Assembly (NCBI GenBank): GCA_946541575.1
Contig: CAMNJQ010000065.1
Span: forward strand, 1-64,000
Direction of reading: 5' to 3'
Source: an uncultured Clostridium sp.
GTDB lineage: Bacteria; Bacillota_I; Bacilli_A; RF39; UBA660
DNA length: 64,000 nucleotides
Positions 35,067-45,837 of the stretch are shown piece after piece. The translations under genes and the position numbers were made by a program. The notes beneath the pieces were generated by a model. That model ran no database searches and was not told the origin of the DNA. It saw only the letters and a program-made list of their open reading frames with translations. Every line of letters begins with the position of its first letter. The first letter of the stretch is position 1.

Positions 35067-35449
35067 TGGTGGAGCCGGGGAGAATCGAACTCCCGTCCGA
35101 AAAAAACAACATATGAACATCTACAAGTTTAGTTAACTAAACAATTTCACTACACGAAAAACTAATTAACGAATTATCGTATAGCAAGCCTATAAAATTC
35201 ATCCCTGTTTATAGACATCACAAGAATATATCCTACTAAATCAGCCTCTTAAATTTCCCGTAGGAAAAGAAATTAAAGAAGCGCACTTGCTCTAGGTTAT
35301 ACTAGGCAAAAGCTACAGCATTTCTACGAGAGAAAAGTGTAGCAAATGCATTTTTAATTTTGTTTCCAGTTATTTACTGAATGTATTTACGTATACCTCG
35401 ACTTGCCATTCATACTCAGTTAATCCCGTCGAAACCAATAGTCGGCCCC
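35067..35449 (-). ncRNA. ssrA: tmRNA (transfer-messenger RNA)
   Basis: About 383 nt. The 5' end GGGGCCGACTATTGGTTTCG and the 3' end with a T-loop (GGTTCGATTC-like GAGTTCGATTCTCC) and CGGCTCCACCA form the tRNA-like domain; GGGGCCG pairs with CGGCTCC over 7 bp with one G-U. A tag frame follows AAATAACT: it starts about GGA AAC AAA and ends ...RRNAVAFA before TAG, about 21 residues. Pseudoknot-type stems follow. With SmpB and RNase R encoded just upstream it rescues stalled ribosomes and tags the chains for ClpP-type proteases. Its own promoter and terminator are present. Confidence 0.95.
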
Positions 35450-35457
35450 GTGAGGAG

Positions 35458-35486
35458 ATTATAACACATTTCAGTGCAATAATCAA
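35458..35486 (-). promoter_or_regulatory. Promoter of ssrA
   Basis: TTGATT (35481-35486), 17-base spacer and TATAAT (35458-35463), nine bases before the mature tmRNA 5' end. Confidence 0.65.
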
Positions 35487-35512
35487 TCATAAGTCAAAAC
35501 TAAGAAAACATA

Positions 35513-35947
35513 TTATCTTTTATACTTCTTTTCAAGTTCTCGTTTTATATCTCTTTCTTTAATTGACTCTCTTTTATCATAATCTTTTTTACCCTTACAT
35601 AAGCCAAGCAATACCTTTGCTTTATTGTCTTTTAAATACACTTTTAGTGGGATAAGAGTATATCCTTCTAATTTTACTTTATTATCTAATTTAAGTATCT
35701 CTTTTTTATGCATCAATAGTTTTCTTGTTCTTGTTTCTTGATGATTAAATAAATTACCTTCCTTATAAATTCCAATAAAAGAATTTAATAAAAATAACTC
35801 CCCTTTTCTAATATGTCCATAACTATCACCAATATTACAATTTCCTTCTCTAAGTGATTTTATTTCAGTACCAGTTAAAACTATTCCGCATTCATATTCT
35901 TCAACAATAAAATAGTCATGTCTAGCTTTTCTGTTTACAATTTCCAT
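35513..35947 (-). CDS. smpB: SsrA-binding protein
   Basis: SmpB binds tmRNA and places it in stalled ribosomes. The 144 residues have the OB-barrel marks [28 protein letters not shown] and [10 protein letters not shown]. The C-terminal tail [18 protein letters not shown] forms the helix that enters the mRNA channel. The ATG follows AGGGGGA, 8 bases after the rnr stop, so the two genes are cotranscribed; ssrA lies 63 bases downstream. This rnr-smpB-ssrA grouping is conserved in Firmicutes and reflects one rescue pathway. Confidence 0.97.
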   Translation of the reverse strand: MEIVNRKARHDYFIVEEYECGIVLTGTEIKSLREGNCNIGDSYGHIRKGELFLLNSFIGIYKEGNLFNHQETRTRKLLMHKKEILKLDNKVKLEGYTLIPLKVYLKDNKAKVLLGLCKGKKDYDKRESIKERDIKRELEKKYKR

Positions 35948-35955
35948 AATTCCCC

Positions 35956-38052
35956 CTATAATTTTTTAACAATTTGAAAATCTATAGTTCTTTCTTCCTT
36001 TGAAGCTTTTATAACCTTTACAACTACACTATCTCCTAATCTATACATTTTATGAGTATCCTCATCTATTAACATTTGGCTATCTTCTTGGAATGTATAG
36101 TAACCATCCAAATCAGTTATTCTAACAAGTCCTTCAATTAAATTATCTAATTGTACAAACATACCAAAACTTGTTACAGATGATATCATTCCCTTATAAG
36201 TTTCTCCTATATGTTGTTCCATATATTCTGCCATTTTCATATCATCAACTTCTCTTTCACAATCAACAGAAGAACGTTCTTTTTCAGAAGAATGATCAGC
36301 TACATAAACTAATTTTTCCTCCCAATGCTTAAGAGTAGAATTGTCAACTTTATTTTCAAATAAGTAAGTTCTTAGTAATCTGTGAACAGTAGTATCAGGA
36401 TATCTTCTAATTGGAGAAGTAAAATGAGTATAACATTTACTTGCTAGTCCGTAATGTCCTAAATTTTGTGGCAAATATATAGCTTTTTGCATATCCCTTA
36501 ACAATAAACTAGATAATACTTTATATTCTTTTTTATCCTTTAAAAAATATAATAACTTTTGCATTGATTTAGGACTTAAATCTTTAATATCAGATGGAAC
36601 AATATATCCTAAAGATGACACAAATGATAAAAATGATTTAATTTTATCTTCTTTTGGATATTCATGAACACGATAAATAAAAGGTAAATCCATATAAAAT
36701 ATATGAGATGCAACACATTCATTAGCCTGAATCATAAAGTCTTCTATTAAACTTTCTCCAGGTCCTTTATCTCTTAATACAACATCATATGGAACACCAT
36801 TTTCATCAACTAAAACTTTAGCTTCATCAGTATCGAAATCAATGTATCCTCTTTCATTTTTATTTTTTCTAATAATATCTGCAAGTTCTTTCATTAACTT
36901 TAAATGATTAACATATGGTTCATATCCTTCCGGAGTTTCTTCACCTTTTAATACTTTATTAACTTTTTTATAAGTCATTTGAATTCTTGACTTTATAACA
37001 CTTTCAAAAATTTCATAATCTACTGTTTTTCCTTTATTATCTATTTCCATAACACATGAAATAGCAAGTCTTTCAACTTGAGGATTCAAAGAACAAATTC
37101 CATTAGATAATTTATGTGGAATCATAGGTATAACACTATTTACTAAGTAAACACTAGTACCTCTTTCCATAGCCTCCAAATCAAGAGGACTACCTTCTTT
37201 AACATAATATGAAACATCTGCAATATGAACTCCTAATTTATAGTTACCATTGCTTAATTTTTCAACAGAAATTGCATCATCAATATCCTTTGTATCGTCA
37301 CCATCTATTGTAAAAATAACCTCATTAGTTAAATCTCTTCTTCCTTTTTTATCAATTTCACTTATCTCTTGTGGAATAGAATCAAGCTCATCTATTACCT
37401 CTTTGTCAAATTCATATTTTATTTGATACTTTTCAACAACAGAAATAATATCTACTCCAGGATCATTTTTATGTCCTAGTATTTTAATAACTCTTCCTTC
37501 ACATTTATTCTTATTTATCTTTTCTATTTGAACAACTACCTTATGTCCATCAACAGCACCCATTGTTTTCTTCTTAGGTATTTCTACATCTAATTTTAGT
37601 TTTTTATCATCTAATATTAAATGTCCATTCCCTTTTTTCGAATAAAATTCTCCAACGACAGTAGACAGATTTCTTTTTAACACTCTAACAATTCTTCCTT
37701 CTCTTCTACCATCTTCTTTGGAATCAGTTATTTCTACAACAACAATATCCCCATCTAAAGCTCCATTTATATTATCCATTGGAATAAATATATCTTCTTC
37801 ACTAGTAACAATAACAAATCCATATCCTTTTTTATTTACAGATAAAGTTCCTTTTCTTAAATTACTATCAGAAAACAACATATATTTCCCTTTATTAGAT
37901 CTATATATTTCCCCATCAGACTCAAGTTCTACTAAAGCTTCACTCATTTCTTTAGTTTCTTCTATAGTTCTATTATTAACTAAAGAATCAATTTCCTCAT
38001 AACTCAAAGCTCTATGAACTTTATTTAGTGCATCAATTATTTTTTCTTTCAT
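35956..38052 (-). CDS. rnr: Ribonuclease R (RNB-family 3'-5' exoribonuclease)
   Basis: A 698-residue processive 3'-5' exoribonuclease that degrades structured RNA and non-stop mRNA. The order is an N-terminal helix-turn-helix region, two cold-shock domains ([14 protein letters not shown] near 75), the RNB catalytic domain with [16 protein letters not shown] (four metal-binding Asp, about 250-265), and a C-terminal S1 domain ([17 protein letters not shown]). The ATG at 38052 is used: AGGAT lies nine bases upstream, and an in-frame GTG is directly against the site. It is upstream of smpB in one unit and separated from secG by a terminator. Confidence 0.96.
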   Translation of the reverse strand: MKEKIIDALNKVHRALSYEEIDSLVNNRTIEETKEMSEALVELESDGEIYRSNKGKYMLFSDSNLRKGTLSVNKKGYGFVIVTSEEDIFIPMDNINGALDGDIVVVEITDSKEDGRREGRIVRVLKRNLSTVVGEFYSKKGNGHLILDDKKLKLDVEIPKKKTMGAVDGHKVVVQIEKINKNKCEGRVIKILGHKNDPGVDIISVVEKYQIKYEFDKEVIDELDSIPQEISEIDKKGRRDLTNEVIFTIDGDDTKDIDDAISVEKLSNGNYKLGVHIADVSYYVKEGSPLDLEAMERGTSVYLVNSVIPMIPHKLSNGICSLNPQVERLAISCVMEIDNKGKTVDYEIFESVIKSRIQMTYKKVNKVLKGEETPEGYEPYVNHLKLMKELADIIRKNKNERGYIDFDTDEAKVLVDENGVPYDVVLRDKGPGESLIEDFMIQANECVASHIFYMDLPFIYRVHEYPKEDKIKSFLSFVSSLGYIVPSDIKDLSPKSMQKLLYFLKDKKEYKVLSSLLLRDMQKAIYLPQNLGHYGLASKCYTHFTSPIRRYPDTTVHRLLRTYLFENKVDNSTLKHWEEKLVYVADHSSEKERSSVDCEREVDDMKMAEYMEQHIGETYKGMISSVTSFGMFVQLDNLIEGLVRITDLDGYYTFQEDSQMLIDEDTHKMYRLGDSVVVKVIKASKEERTIDFQIVKKL

Positions 38053-38103
38053 AATATTCACATCCTAAAAATATTATATAACATTTCTTCATAACTTCCT
38101 AAC

Positions 38104-38134
38104 CAAAAAAAAGAGTAAGATAAAACTTACTCGC
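38104..38134 (-). terminator. Terminator of secG
   Basis: GAGTAAG and CTTACTC pair over 7 bp around TTTTAT and are followed by eight T on minus, between secG and rnr. Confidence 0.75.
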
Positions 38135-38174
38135 AAATTTTACTATATATTAACACATTTATTTAGCTGAAAAT

Positions 38175-38390
38175 CTACACTAAATTCATAACTAGACAAA
38201 TTATAAAGAATAATCCACCTAAAGTAAAAGTTAATCTACTAATAAATAATTCTGCACCACGTTCTTTTCTTTGACTAAATAAATCAGAATTTCCACCAGA
38301 AATTATTTGAGATGCTCCTTCAGCTTTATTACTTTGTAATAATACAATTGTAATTAATAAAATACTTATTATTAATAAAAATATTTTCAT
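38175..38390 (-). CDS. secG: Preprotein translocase subunit SecG
   Basis: A 71-residue partner of SecYE in the export channel. It has two membrane helices (IFLLIISILLITIVLLQ at the N-terminus and LTFTLGGLFFIICLVMNLV at the C-terminus) joined by the typical glycine-rich loop KAEGASQIISGGNSDLFSQRKERGAE. The ATG at 38390 is chosen: GGGGTGA lies nine bases upstream and the family begins there; 16 upstream codons are non-coding. It has its own promoter and a terminator, upstream of the rnr-smpB-ssrA block, as in other Firmicutes. Confidence 0.93.
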   Translation of the reverse strand: MKIFLLIISILLITIVLLQSNKAEGASQIISGGNSDLFSQRKERGAELFISRLTFTLGGLFFIICLVMNLV

Positions 38391-38419
38391 CGTATGATTC
38401 ACCCCGTTTACTAGATAAT

Positions 38420-38448
38420 ATTTTACCAAACAAAACATAAATATACAA
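38420..38448 (-). promoter_or_regulatory. Promoter of secG
   Basis: TTGTAT (38443-38448), 17-base spacer and TAAAAT (38420-38425). Confidence 0.5.
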
Positions 38449-38458
38449 GTGTTTATTT

Positions 38459-39070
38459 TCAGTCATATATATCTTTTTTTATAATTCTTATTAATGATAA
38501 AATAGTTGATATTATTAAAAAGACTAATACTAAGTAAAATCCAATGCCATAAATGTTTCCATCATAAACTACCTTTAATACTTTATAGAAAAGTTTATTT
38601 TTCAAATCAAAATAATCAAAAGCAAAAACTCCCAAAGACAATAATTGAAATATAAGTGCAGGTGCTCTTTTCTTTCCTTTTAATAATGTCAATAATGTAA
38701 TAACTTCAAATATTATAATAAGAATGCCATCTTTTATATCTATTTTATTTGATAACCCATCTACCTTTTCGGTAAATACATAGTTCATTGAGAAATCCCC
38801 AATTGAAATAAATGGTAAGAAACAAGCACCAATACACAAAATAATTGAAATAATTAATAAAATCAGTATTTTTTTATCTTTTTTATAATTATCCTGATTC
38901 TCTTGTTTTTGATAACTCTCTTGGTTTCCTTGATAATTATATATTTGATTATTATCATTAACTGTTTGTCTTAAATCAATCATTTGATTATAAATCTGTT
39001 CTTTCCCACAATAATCACATTTTGTTTGATTATCTTCTAATTCCGCATTACAAAAACTACACCTTTTCAT
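38459..39070 (-). CDS. Zinc-ribbon membrane protein
   Basis: A 203-residue protein with an N-terminal zinc ribbon (CSFCNAELEDNQTKCDYCGKE, Cys pairs CxxC...CxxC), a short Gln/Asn-rich linker (about 25-60) and four or so membrane helices up to the C-terminus. This zinc-ribbon plus membrane layout is common in Firmicutes proteins of unknown function. The start chosen is the ATG at 39070, with AAAGGAG upstream; eleven upstream in-frame codons are not supported. It lies between murD and secG. No function is assigned. Confidence 0.8.
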   Translation of the reverse strand: MKRCSFCNAELEDNQTKCDYCGKEQIYNQMIDLRQTVNDNNQIYNYQGNQESYQKQENQDNYKKDKKILILLIISIILCIGACFLPFISIGDFSMNYVFTEKVDGLSNKIDIKDGILIIIFEVITLLTLLKGKKRAPALIFQLLSLGVFAFDYFDLKNKLFYKVLKVVYDGNIYGIGFYLVLVFLIISTILSLIRIIKKDIYD

Positions 39071-39104
39071 TTCTTTTACTACTCCTTTATTACAATATAT
39101 CATA

Positions 39105-39140
39105 TTATAAAAAAATAAATTAGCATCTACCTGCCAATTT
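39105..39140 (-). terminator. Probable terminator of murD
   Basis: AAATTGGCA and TGCTAATTT form a stem with one mismatch, followed by ATTTTTTTAT on the minus strand. Confidence 0.5.
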
Positions 39141-39150
39141 ATTTTATATT

Positions 39151-40485
39151 TTACAATTCATTTACAAGCTTTTTAAATTCATCTCCGCGATCTTCAAATT
39201 TCTTATATTGATCCCAAGATGCACTAGCTGGAGATAATAGTACTGTGTCTCCTTCTTCTGCTACTTTAAATGCGCTTGGAACTGCCTCTTTCATAGTCTC
39301 AACATTAGTACAAGGAATATTTAATGCTTTTGCAAATTCCATAACTCTATTTCTACACTCACCAAGAGCCACTATATGTTTAACATATTTCATATATTCT
39401 TTTAATTCAAAGAAATCATGTCCTCTATCAAGTCCACCTAAAAGAATAATTACAGGGCTCTTAAATGAAGAAAGCGCTATTTGAGTTGCCTTAATATTCG
39501 TAGCTTTAGAATCATTATAGAATTTAATTCCATTTAGCTCTCTTACAAATTCTATTCTATGCTCTACTCCAGAAAATTCTTTCAAAACATTTATAATTGA
39601 CTCATTTGTAACTCCTAACTCTTTAACTACCATTATAGCAGCCATAATATTTTCATAGTTATGAGTACCAATAAGCTTAATATCAGACAAATCAATTATT
39701 TTCTCATCATAATAATAAATAGCATCATTTTTTATATAAGATCCATTTATTTCTTTTTTACTAGAAAAATATTTAACTGTAGACTTAATATTTTTAGTAG
39801 ATTCCAATACATCTTCATTATCAAAATTTAAAATAGCAATATTATCTTTTGTATGATTTTGAAATATTTTAGTTTTTACTCTTTTATAATTTTCATAAGA
39901 TTTTAAAAAGTCAATATGTGCTGGACTTAAATTAGTCATAACCGCAATATCTGGATTAAATTTTGTCAAATTTTCAAGTTGTTGACATGATGTTTCCATA
40001 ACAATAATATCGTTGTCTTGAAGTTTATCTAAAAAACTAATTAAAGGAAAACCAATATTACCAGTTAAGTGAGCTCTTTTACCTGCTTCTAATAAAAACT
40101 TATATATCAATGTAGTAGTAGTAGTTTTTCCATTAGTCCCAGTAATTCCAACAAGTTTAATATTAGGAGGAAGTAAACGATAAGCCATCTCAACTTCATT
40201 TATTACTTCTACACCCAATTTATGAGCTTCTAAAACATACTTATGGTCAATTGGAACTCCTGGATTCTTAATTAAATAATCAAAAGAAGAATCTAATAAA
40301 TCATCAGGATGACTACCTAAAACAAAATGAATCCCTAACTCTTCAAGTTCTTTTATTTGATCTTGATCATGATCCGTTTTCATATCAGTTAAATAAACTT
40401 CATTTCCCCTTTTAAGTAAAAATTTAGCTGCTTCATAACCACTACGAGCAAAACCAAGTATCAATATTTTATTGTTTACAAACAT
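39151..40485 (-). CDS. murD: UDP-N-acetylmuramoylalanine--D-glutamate ligase
   Basis: Adds D-Glu to UDP-MurNAc-L-Ala in peptidoglycan synthesis. The 444 residues have the N-terminal Rossmann domain (ILGFARSGYEAAKFL), the ATP loop GITGTNGKTTTT, the central motif MTNLSPAHIDFLKSYENY and the C-terminal domain (FYNDSKATNIKATQ, LLGGLDRGHDF, LLSPASASWDQYKKFEDRG). The ATG at 40485 is preferred: GGAG lies eight bases upstream and the family starts there; 17 codons further out are unsupported. It is divergent from the FemABX gene, an adjacent wall-synthesis enzyme. Confidence 0.95.
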   Translation of the reverse strand: MFVNNKILILGFARSGYEAAKFLLKRGNEVYLTDMKTDHDQDQIKELEELGIHFVLGSHPDDLLDSSFDYLIKNPGVPIDHKYVLEAHKLGVEVINEVEMAYRLLPPNIKLVGITGTNGKTTTTTLIYKFLLEAGKRAHLTGNIGFPLISFLDKLQDNDIIVMETSCQQLENLTKFNPDIAVMTNLSPAHIDFLKSYENYKRVKTKIFQNHTKDNIAILNFDNEDVLESTKNIKSTVKYFSSKKEINGSYIKNDAIYYYDEKIIDLSDIKLIGTHNYENIMAAIMVVKELGVTNESIINVLKEFSGVEHRIEFVRELNGIKFYNDSKATNIKATQIALSSFKSPVIILLGGLDRGHDFFELKEYMKYVKHIVALGECRNRVMEFAKALNIPCTNVETMKEAVPSAFKVAEEGDTVLLSPASASWDQYKKFEDRGDEFKKLVNEL

Positions 40486-40520
40486 ATTCATCACTCCAAA
40501 CAAAATTATACTACATATTA

Positions 40521-40549
40521 TTTCAAATTCAATCAAATTATGTTATAAT
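40521..40549 (+). promoter_or_regulatory. Promoter of the FemABX gene
   Basis: TTTCAA (40521-40526), 17-base spacer and TATAAT (40544-40549) with the extended -10 element TG three bases before it. Confidence 0.6.
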
Positions 40550-40574
40550 AGAGCTATGATTGCGAGGAAAGCTT

Positions 40575-41891
40575 ATGAAGATAGTAGAAATCAGCCCAAA
40601 TGAATTTGATGATTTTGCAAAAGTACATGAATATGCAAATCCATGGCAAACATCAAACTTTGGACGTGCAGCAGAAACATTAGGATATAATGTATTATAT
40701 TTAGGATTTGAAGAAGGTCTTGCAATAAAAGGTGCAACATTACTTTTGACAAAAAATGTTTATTTAGGTCAAAGTGTTTCATATGCCCCAAGAGGACCAC
40801 TTTTAGATTATGCAGATTATAATTTTACAGAAGAAGCATTAACACTTTTAAAAAGATATCTAAATAGTAGGAAAGTAATGTCATTCACAATGGATCCACC
40901 AATTGTACTAACAATAAGAAACAAATATGGAGCATTAAAAGAAAATGATACAGGTGTAGACAAAAAGCTTGATGCAATTCTTCATGGTGGAGAAATAGTT
41001 AAAGCAAATCCACATGCTAAAGATATAGTTAATTTCTTGTTAAAAAAAGTACATTTAGAATACAGAGGACAAAATTTATTTTTTGAAGGGATCCTTCCAA
41101 GATGGTATGCTGTTACTAACCTACCAATAAATTCAAAAACCTTATTATCAAAGATTGACAAAAGAGTACGTACTAAACTTAGAAAAGCAGCAAAACTAGG
41201 TGTAGAAATATTAAAAGATGAAACAAAAAATATTAATGTTATATATTCAATAGCAAGAGAAAAATTTGATAGACCAATAGAGTATTATAGAAATTTAATA
41301 GAAAATAATCCAGATTGTGAAATATATGTTGCAAGAGTTAATTCAGAAAAATACGTTAATAATAGTAAAATTCTGTATGAAAGAGAATTAGAAAGAAATG
41401 AAATTCTTAATAGAGTAATTCGTGAAAAGAATGCAGCTGGAAGAAATATTCAAAGAGCATTAAATCAAAAAATGGAATCAGACAAAATTATTAATGGATA
41501 TAAAGAACACTTAGTCAAATCAACTCAAACACTAAAAGATTTTCCAAATGGAAGAATAATAGCAATGTGTATAGTTATAAGACATGGTACTAATGTATCA
41601 ATATTTGAAGATGGATATTTAAGACAATACAGCCAATTAAATGCAGCATATCTACTTAGATGGAAAGTAATTGAACAATACTCAAATAGTAACTTAAGAA
41701 CATTCATATTTGGAGAAATAACTGGTGGATTTGACCCTAGAAGAAACCCTCTATATGGAATGAATGAAGCAAAATTATCACTAAGAGGAAGTATACTTGA
41801 ATATATTGGTGAATTTGGTGTAATGACAAATAGAACAATGTATAATTTATATCAAACATCAATTGGCAAAAAAGTAGTATTCAGATTATAA
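40575..41891 (+). CDS. FemABX-type peptidyltransferase
   Basis: A 438-residue aminoacyltransferase of the FemABX family, which adds amino acids from charged tRNA to peptidoglycan precursors to make cross-bridges. The N-terminal GNAT-like half has NPWQTSNFGRAAETLGY and YAPRGPLLDY. The C-terminal half has KVRTKLRKAAKLGV-type sequence (VRTKLRKAAKLG), the coiled-coil arm (about 275-325) and the closing RWKVIEQY, FGEITGGFDPRRNPLYGMNEAKLSLRG. The ATG at 40575 follows GAGG by seven bases; an in-frame TTG lies earlier. The amino acid and substrate are unknown. It implies a bridged peptidoglycan. Confidence 0.92.
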   Translation: MKIVEISPNEFDDFAKVHEYANPWQTSNFGRAAETLGYNVLYLGFEEGLAIKGATLLLTKNVYLGQSVSYAPRGPLLDYADYNFTEEALTLLKRYLNSRKVMSFTMDPPIVLTIRNKYGALKENDTGVDKKLDAILHGGEIVKANPHAKDIVNFLLKKVHLEYRGQNLFFEGILPRWYAVTNLPINSKTLLSKIDKRVRTKLRKAAKLGVEILKDETKNINVIYSIAREKFDRPIEYYRNLIENNPDCEIYVARVNSEKYVNNSKILYERELERNEILNRVIREKNAAGRNIQRALNQKMESDKIINGYKEHLVKSTQTLKDFPNGRIIAMCIVIRHGTNVSIFEDGYLRQYSQLNAAYLLRWKVIEQYSNSNLRTFIFGEITGGFDPRRNPLYGMNEAKLSLRGSILEYIGEFGVMTNRTMYNLYQTSIGKKVVFRL

Positions 41892-41920
41892 AAACTTATT
41901 CATAACGAATAAGTTTTTTT
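41891..41920 (+). terminator. Terminator of the FemABX gene
   Basis: AAAACTTATTC and GAATAAGTTTT pair over 11 bp around 5 bases and are followed by TTTTT on plus. Confidence 0.8.
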
Positions 41921-41924
41921 GTAC

Positions 41925-41950
41925 AAAAAAAAGTAGACATAGTCTACTTT
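41925..41950 (-). terminator. Terminator of tuf
   Basis: AAAGTAGAC and GTCTACTTT pair over 9 bp around TAT, followed by five or more T on the minus strand. Confidence 0.8.
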
Positions 41951-41956
41951 TATTAA

Positions 41957-43141
41957 TTATTCAATAATTTCAGTTACGTTACCAGCACCAACTGTTCTTC
42001 CACCTTCACGGATAGAGAACTTAGTACCATTTTCAATTGCAATTGGGTGAATTAACTCAACTGTAATTTGAACATTGTCTCCTGGCATAACCATTTCTAC
42101 ACCTGGTTCAAGTTCGATAACACCTGTTACGTCTGTAGTTCTAAAATAGAATTGAGGACGATAATTTGCAAAGAATGGAGTATGACGTCCACCTTCTTCT
42201 TTAGATAGAACGTATACTTGAGCTTTGAACTTCTTATGAGGTGTAACACTTCCTGGTTTAGCAAGAACTTGTCCACGTTCAACTTCTTCACGAGAAATAC
42301 CACGTAATAATACTCCAGCATTATCTCCTGCTTCAGCATAGTCTAATTGTTTACGGAACATTTCAATTCCAGTAACTACTGTTGATTTTGTAGGTTTGAT
42401 ACCAACGATTTCAACTGTATCGTTTAGATTTAACTTACCACGTTCAACACGTCCAGTAACAACTGTTCCACGTCCAGTAATAGTGAATACATCTTCAATA
42501 CTCATTAAGAATGGTTTTTCAGTATCACGTTCTGGAGTTGGAATCCATTCGTCAACTGCATCCATTAATTTATCGATAGCTTCGTTAGCTTCTTTATCTC
42601 CTTCAAGAGCTTTTAATGCAGATCCACGGATAATTGGAGTGTGATCTCCATCAAATCCATATTCATTTAATAAGTCACGGATTTCCATTTCTACTAAATC
42701 AAGTAATTCTGGATCATCAACTTGGTCACATTTATTCATGAATACTACCATTCTTGGTACACCAACTTGACGAGATAATAAGATGTGCTCACGAGTTTGA
42801 GCCATTGGTCCGTCAGTTGCAGCGATAACTAGAATAGCTCCATCCATTTGAGCTGCACCAGTAATCATGTTCTTAACATAGTCAGCATGTCCTGGACAGT
42901 CAACGTGTGCATAGTGACGAGTTGCTGTTTGATATTCAACGTGTGCAGTGTTAATTGTAATTCCACGTTCTCTTTCTTCTGGTGCCTTATCGATATTTGC
43001 ATAGTCTACAAATTCTCCACCAAATTTTTCAGCTTGTCTTTTAGTAATAGCAGCAGTTAATGTTGTTTTACCATGGTCAACGTGTCCAATAGTACCAATA
43101 TTAACATGTGGTTTACTACGATCAAATTTTTGTTTTGCCAT
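41957..43141 (-). CDS. tuf: Elongation factor Tu
   Basis: The GTPase that brings aminoacyl-tRNA to the ribosome. The 394 residues match the family, with G1 [10 protein letters not shown] (about 19-28), switch [14 protein letters not shown]3 DCPGHADY, G4 NKCD and G5 GSALKALEG. The C-terminal beta-barrel domains are complete ([21 protein letters not shown]). The ribosome site is GGAGGAAAT. It is the last gene of the rpsL-rpsG-fusA-tuf cluster. It also has its own promoter in the 109-base gap after fusA and a strong terminator. Codon use is more biased than in the surface-protein genes, as expected for high expression. Confidence 0.98.
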   Translation of the reverse strand: MAKQKFDRSKPHVNIGTIGHVDHGKTTLTAAITKRQAEKFGGEFVDYANIDKAPEERERGITINTAHVEYQTATRHYAHVDCPGHADYVKNMITGAAQMDGAILVIAATDGPMAQTREHILLSRQVGVPRMVVFMNKCDQVDDPELLDLVEMEIRDLLNEYGFDGDHTPIIRGSALKALEGDKEANEAIDKLMDAVDEWIPTPERDTEKPFLMSIEDVFTITGRGTVVTGRVERGKLNLNDTVEIVGIKPTKSTVVTGIEMFRKQLDYAEAGDNAGVLLRGISREEVERGQVLAKPGSVTPHKKFKAQVYVLSKEEGGRHTPFFANYRPQFYFRTTDVTGVIELEPGVEMVMPGDNVQITVELIHPIAIENGTKFSIREGGRTVGAGNVTEIIE

Positions 43142-43172
43142 TATATTTCCTCCTTTTAATATATACTCTTAT

Positions 43173-43201
43173 ATTTTATCTAATAATTGACAAATTATCA
43201 A
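43173..43201 (-). promoter_or_regulatory. Internal promoter of tuf
   Basis: TTGATA (43196-43201), 17-base spacer and TAAAAT (43173-43178) in the fusA-tuf gap, giving tuf extra transcription. Confidence 0.5.
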
Positions 43202-43250
43202 CTATTTTTTAATAATCAGAATTCTAAAAATTAGATTCTGTTATTACATA

Positions 43251-45320
43251 TTAATTACCGCTTTTCTTAATAATTTCTTCAGCGATATTTTTTGGAACTT
43301 CTTCATAATGATCGAATGTCATAATAAATGTTCCTCTTCCTTGGCTATTACTTCTTAATGAAGTTGCATAACCAAACATCTCAGCAAGTGGTACCATTGC
43401 AGAAAGCATAATTGCATTTCCTCTTGATTCTTGTCCAAGTGGTTTACCACGACGAGAAGTTATATCTCCCATAACATTACCAAAGTATTCATCAGGAACT
43501 GATACATCTACTTTCATAATTGGTTCTAGAAGAACTGGGTTACAATGTTTCTTTGTTTCTTTAACAGCAAGTGATGCTGCAACTTTAAATGCCATTTCAC
43601 TTGAGTCAACATCATGGTATGATCCATCAAACAAAGTACATTTAACATCTATCATTGGATATCCTGCAAGAACACCAGACTCTAAAGCTTCTTGTAATCC
43701 TTTATCAGTAACAGGAATATATTCACGAGGAACTACTCCACCAACGATAGCATCAACGAACTCATATCCCTTATCTGGATTTGGCTCAAATTTAACCCAA
43801 ACATGTCCGTATTGTCCACGTCCACCAGATTGTTTAATATATTTTCCTTCACAATCTCCAGCTTGTTTAATTGTTTCACGATAAGCAACTTGTGGTTTAC
43901 CTACGTTACATTCTACTGAGAATTCTCTTCTCATTCTATCTACTAATACGTCTAAGTGTAACTCACCCATACCAGCAATAATTGTTTGTCCAGTTTCATG
44001 ATCTGTATGAACCTTGAAAGTTGGGTCTTCTTCAGCAAGCTTTTGTAAAGCAATTCCCATTTTTTCTTGGTCAGCTTTTGACTTAGGTTCAACAGCAAGT
44101 TGAATAACTGGTTCTGGGAATACCATTGATTCAAGAATAACAGGTTTCTTTTCATCACATAATGTATCTCCAGTTGTTGTATCTTTAAGACCAACTGCAG
44201 CAGCTATATCTCCAGTGAATACTTCAGAAATTTCGCTTCTGTTATTAGCATGCATTAATAGAATACGTCCGATTCTTTCTTTTTCATCTTTAGTAGAGTT
44301 TAATACATATGAACCACTACTTAAATGTCCAGAATAAACACGGAAGAAAGTTAATCTACCAACAAATGGATCTGTCATAACTTTAAATGCTAATGCAGCA
44401 AATGGTTGATCATCACTTGGATGTCTTTCAACTTCATTTCCATTTAAATCAGTACCCTTAATTGATTCAATATCAAGTGGTGATGGTAAATAATCAATAA
44501 CAGCATCAAGTAATAACTTAATACCTTTATTTCCTAAAGCAGTACCACACATTACTGGGAAGAATTTAACATCAAGTGTTCCACGTCTAATACATTTTTT
44601 AATGTCTTCAACAGTTAATTCTTCTCCTTCAAGATATTTTTCCATTACTTCGTCATCATACTCAGCAACAGTTTCAATTAAGTCTGCTCTTCTTTTCTCT
44701 GCTTCATCTTTTAAATCAGCAGGTATTTCTATTTCTTTTGCATCTTCTTCTGGTTTTCCATCATATTGATAAGCTTTCATTGTAACTAAATCAATAACTC
44801 CAGAAAATTCACTTTCAGCACCAATTGGCCATTCAATAGGCTTTGCATTAACTCCTAATCTAGATTTAATAGTATCTAAGCTATATACAAAGTCTGCTCC
44901 CATTTTATCCATTTTATTAGCAAATATAATTCTTGGAACTTTAAATTCTGTAGCTTGTCTCCAAACTGTTTCAGTTTGAGGTTCAACTCCAGCTTGTGCA
45001 TCTATAAGTGCAACAGCTCCATCAAGTACTCTTAAACTACGACTAACTTCAATAGTAAAGTCTACGTGTCCTGGAGTATCAATTATATTAAATCTATACT
45101 TTTTCCAATATGCAGTAGTAGCAGCAGAAGTGATAGTTATACCACGCTCTTGTTCTTGTTCCATCCAGTCCATTTGTGATTCACCATCATGTGTTTCACC
45201 AATTTTGTGGATTTTCTTTGTATGGAATAAAATACGCTCAGTACATGTTGTTTTACCAGCATCAATATGAGCCATTATTCCTAGGTTCCTTGTCATCTGT
45301 AAAGATGTTTCACGTGCCAT
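43251..45320 (-). CDS. fusA: Elongation factor G
   Basis: The translocation GTPase, 689 residues. The G domain has [15 protein letters not shown] (G1, about 17-31), [14 protein letters not shown] (switch I), [12 protein letters not shown] (G3) and NKMD (G4). Domain II ([15 protein letters not shown]), domain IV ([16 protein letters not shown]) and domain V ([21 protein letters not shown]) are in order. ATG after GGAGATATAAGT-type site; it lies 15 bases after rpsG in the str operon. No truncation or internal duplication is seen. Confidence 0.98.
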   Translation of the reverse strand: MARETSLQMTRNLGIMAHIDAGKTTCTERILFHTKKIHKIGETHDGESQMDWMEQEQERGITITSAATTAYWKKYRFNIIDTPGHVDFTIEVSRSLRVLDGAVALIDAQAGVEPQTETVWRQATEFKVPRIIFANKMDKMGADFVYSLDTIKSRLGVNAKPIEWPIGAESEFSGVIDLVTMKAYQYDGKPEEDAKEIEIPADLKDEAEKRRADLIETVAEYDDEVMEKYLEGEELTVEDIKKCIRRGTLDVKFFPVMCGTALGNKGIKLLLDAVIDYLPSPLDIESIKGTDLNGNEVERHPSDDQPFAALAFKVMTDPFVGRLTFFRVYSGHLSSGSYVLNSTKDEKERIGRILLMHANNRSEISEVFTGDIAAAVGLKDTTTGDTLCDEKKPVILESMVFPEPVIQLAVEPKSKADQEKMGIALQKLAEEDPTFKVHTDHETGQTIIAGMGELHLDVLVDRMRREFSVECNVGKPQVAYRETIKQAGDCEGKYIKQSGGRGQYGHVWVKFEPNPDKGYEFVDAIVGGVVPREYIPVTDKGLQEALESGVLAGYPMIDVKCTLFDGSYHDVDSSEMAFKVAASLAVKETKKHCNPVLLEPIMKVDVSVPDEYFGNVMGDITSRRGKPLGQESRGNAIMLSAMVPLAEMFGYATSLRSNSQGRGTFIMTFDHYEEVPKNIAEEIIKKSGN

Positions 45321-45335
45321 ACTTATATCTCCTTC

Positions 45336-45803
45336 CTACCAACGATAATGAGCAAATGCTTTATTAGCCTCTGCCATTCTATGTGTATCTTCACGTTTTT
45401 TAACAGCTGCCCCCGTACCATTGTAAGCATCTGTAATTTCATTAGCTAAATTTTCTGCCATTCCTTTTCCACCACGAAGTCTTGCATATCTTACTAACCA
45501 ACGTAGTCCTAATGCTTGGCTTCTAGCAGGTGTAACTTCAACTGGTACTTGATAATTTGATCCACCAACTCTTCTTGATTTAACTTCAAGTGTAGGCTTA
45601 ATGTTTTCTAATGCTTTTTCAAAAATAGTTAATGGTTCTTCACCAGTTTTTTCTTTTACTATATCAAATGCTTCATAAAGAATAGTTTGTGCAATTCCTT
45701 TTTTACCATCTAACATAATTGTATTAATTAATTTTGTAACAACTTTTGAATTATATATTGGATCTGGTAAAACATCTCTTTTTACCGCACGTCTCTTACG
45801 CAT
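45336..45803 (-). CDS. rpsG: 30S ribosomal protein S7
   Basis: Primary assembly protein of the 30S head, 155 residues, binding the 3' domain of 16S rRNA. Typical sequence: [19 protein letters not shown] at the N-terminus, [32 protein letters not shown] and the C-terminal end [27 protein letters not shown]. It is between rpsL (34 bases upstream) and fusA (15 bases downstream) with the ribosome site GGGAGGAT. In many bacteria S7 represses this operon by binding the message between rpsL and rpsG; the gap here is too short to show a clear structured site. Confidence 0.98.
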   Translation of the reverse strand: MRKRRAVKRDVLPDPIYNSKVVTKLINTIMLDGKKGIAQTILYEAFDIVKEKTGEEPLTIFEKALENIKPTLEVKSRRVGGSNYQVPVEVTPARSQALGLRWLVRYARLRGGKGMAENLANEITDAYNGTGAAVKKREDTHRMAEANKAFAHYRW

Positions 45804-45837
45804 TTTAAAATCCTCCCTTCATTTTTTTTATATTAAA

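Noticed and set aside
42127-45367. Several open frames of 60-82 codons opposite or out of frame within tuf and fusA
   Set aside because: They are shadows of highly conserved coding sequence and have no ribosome sites.
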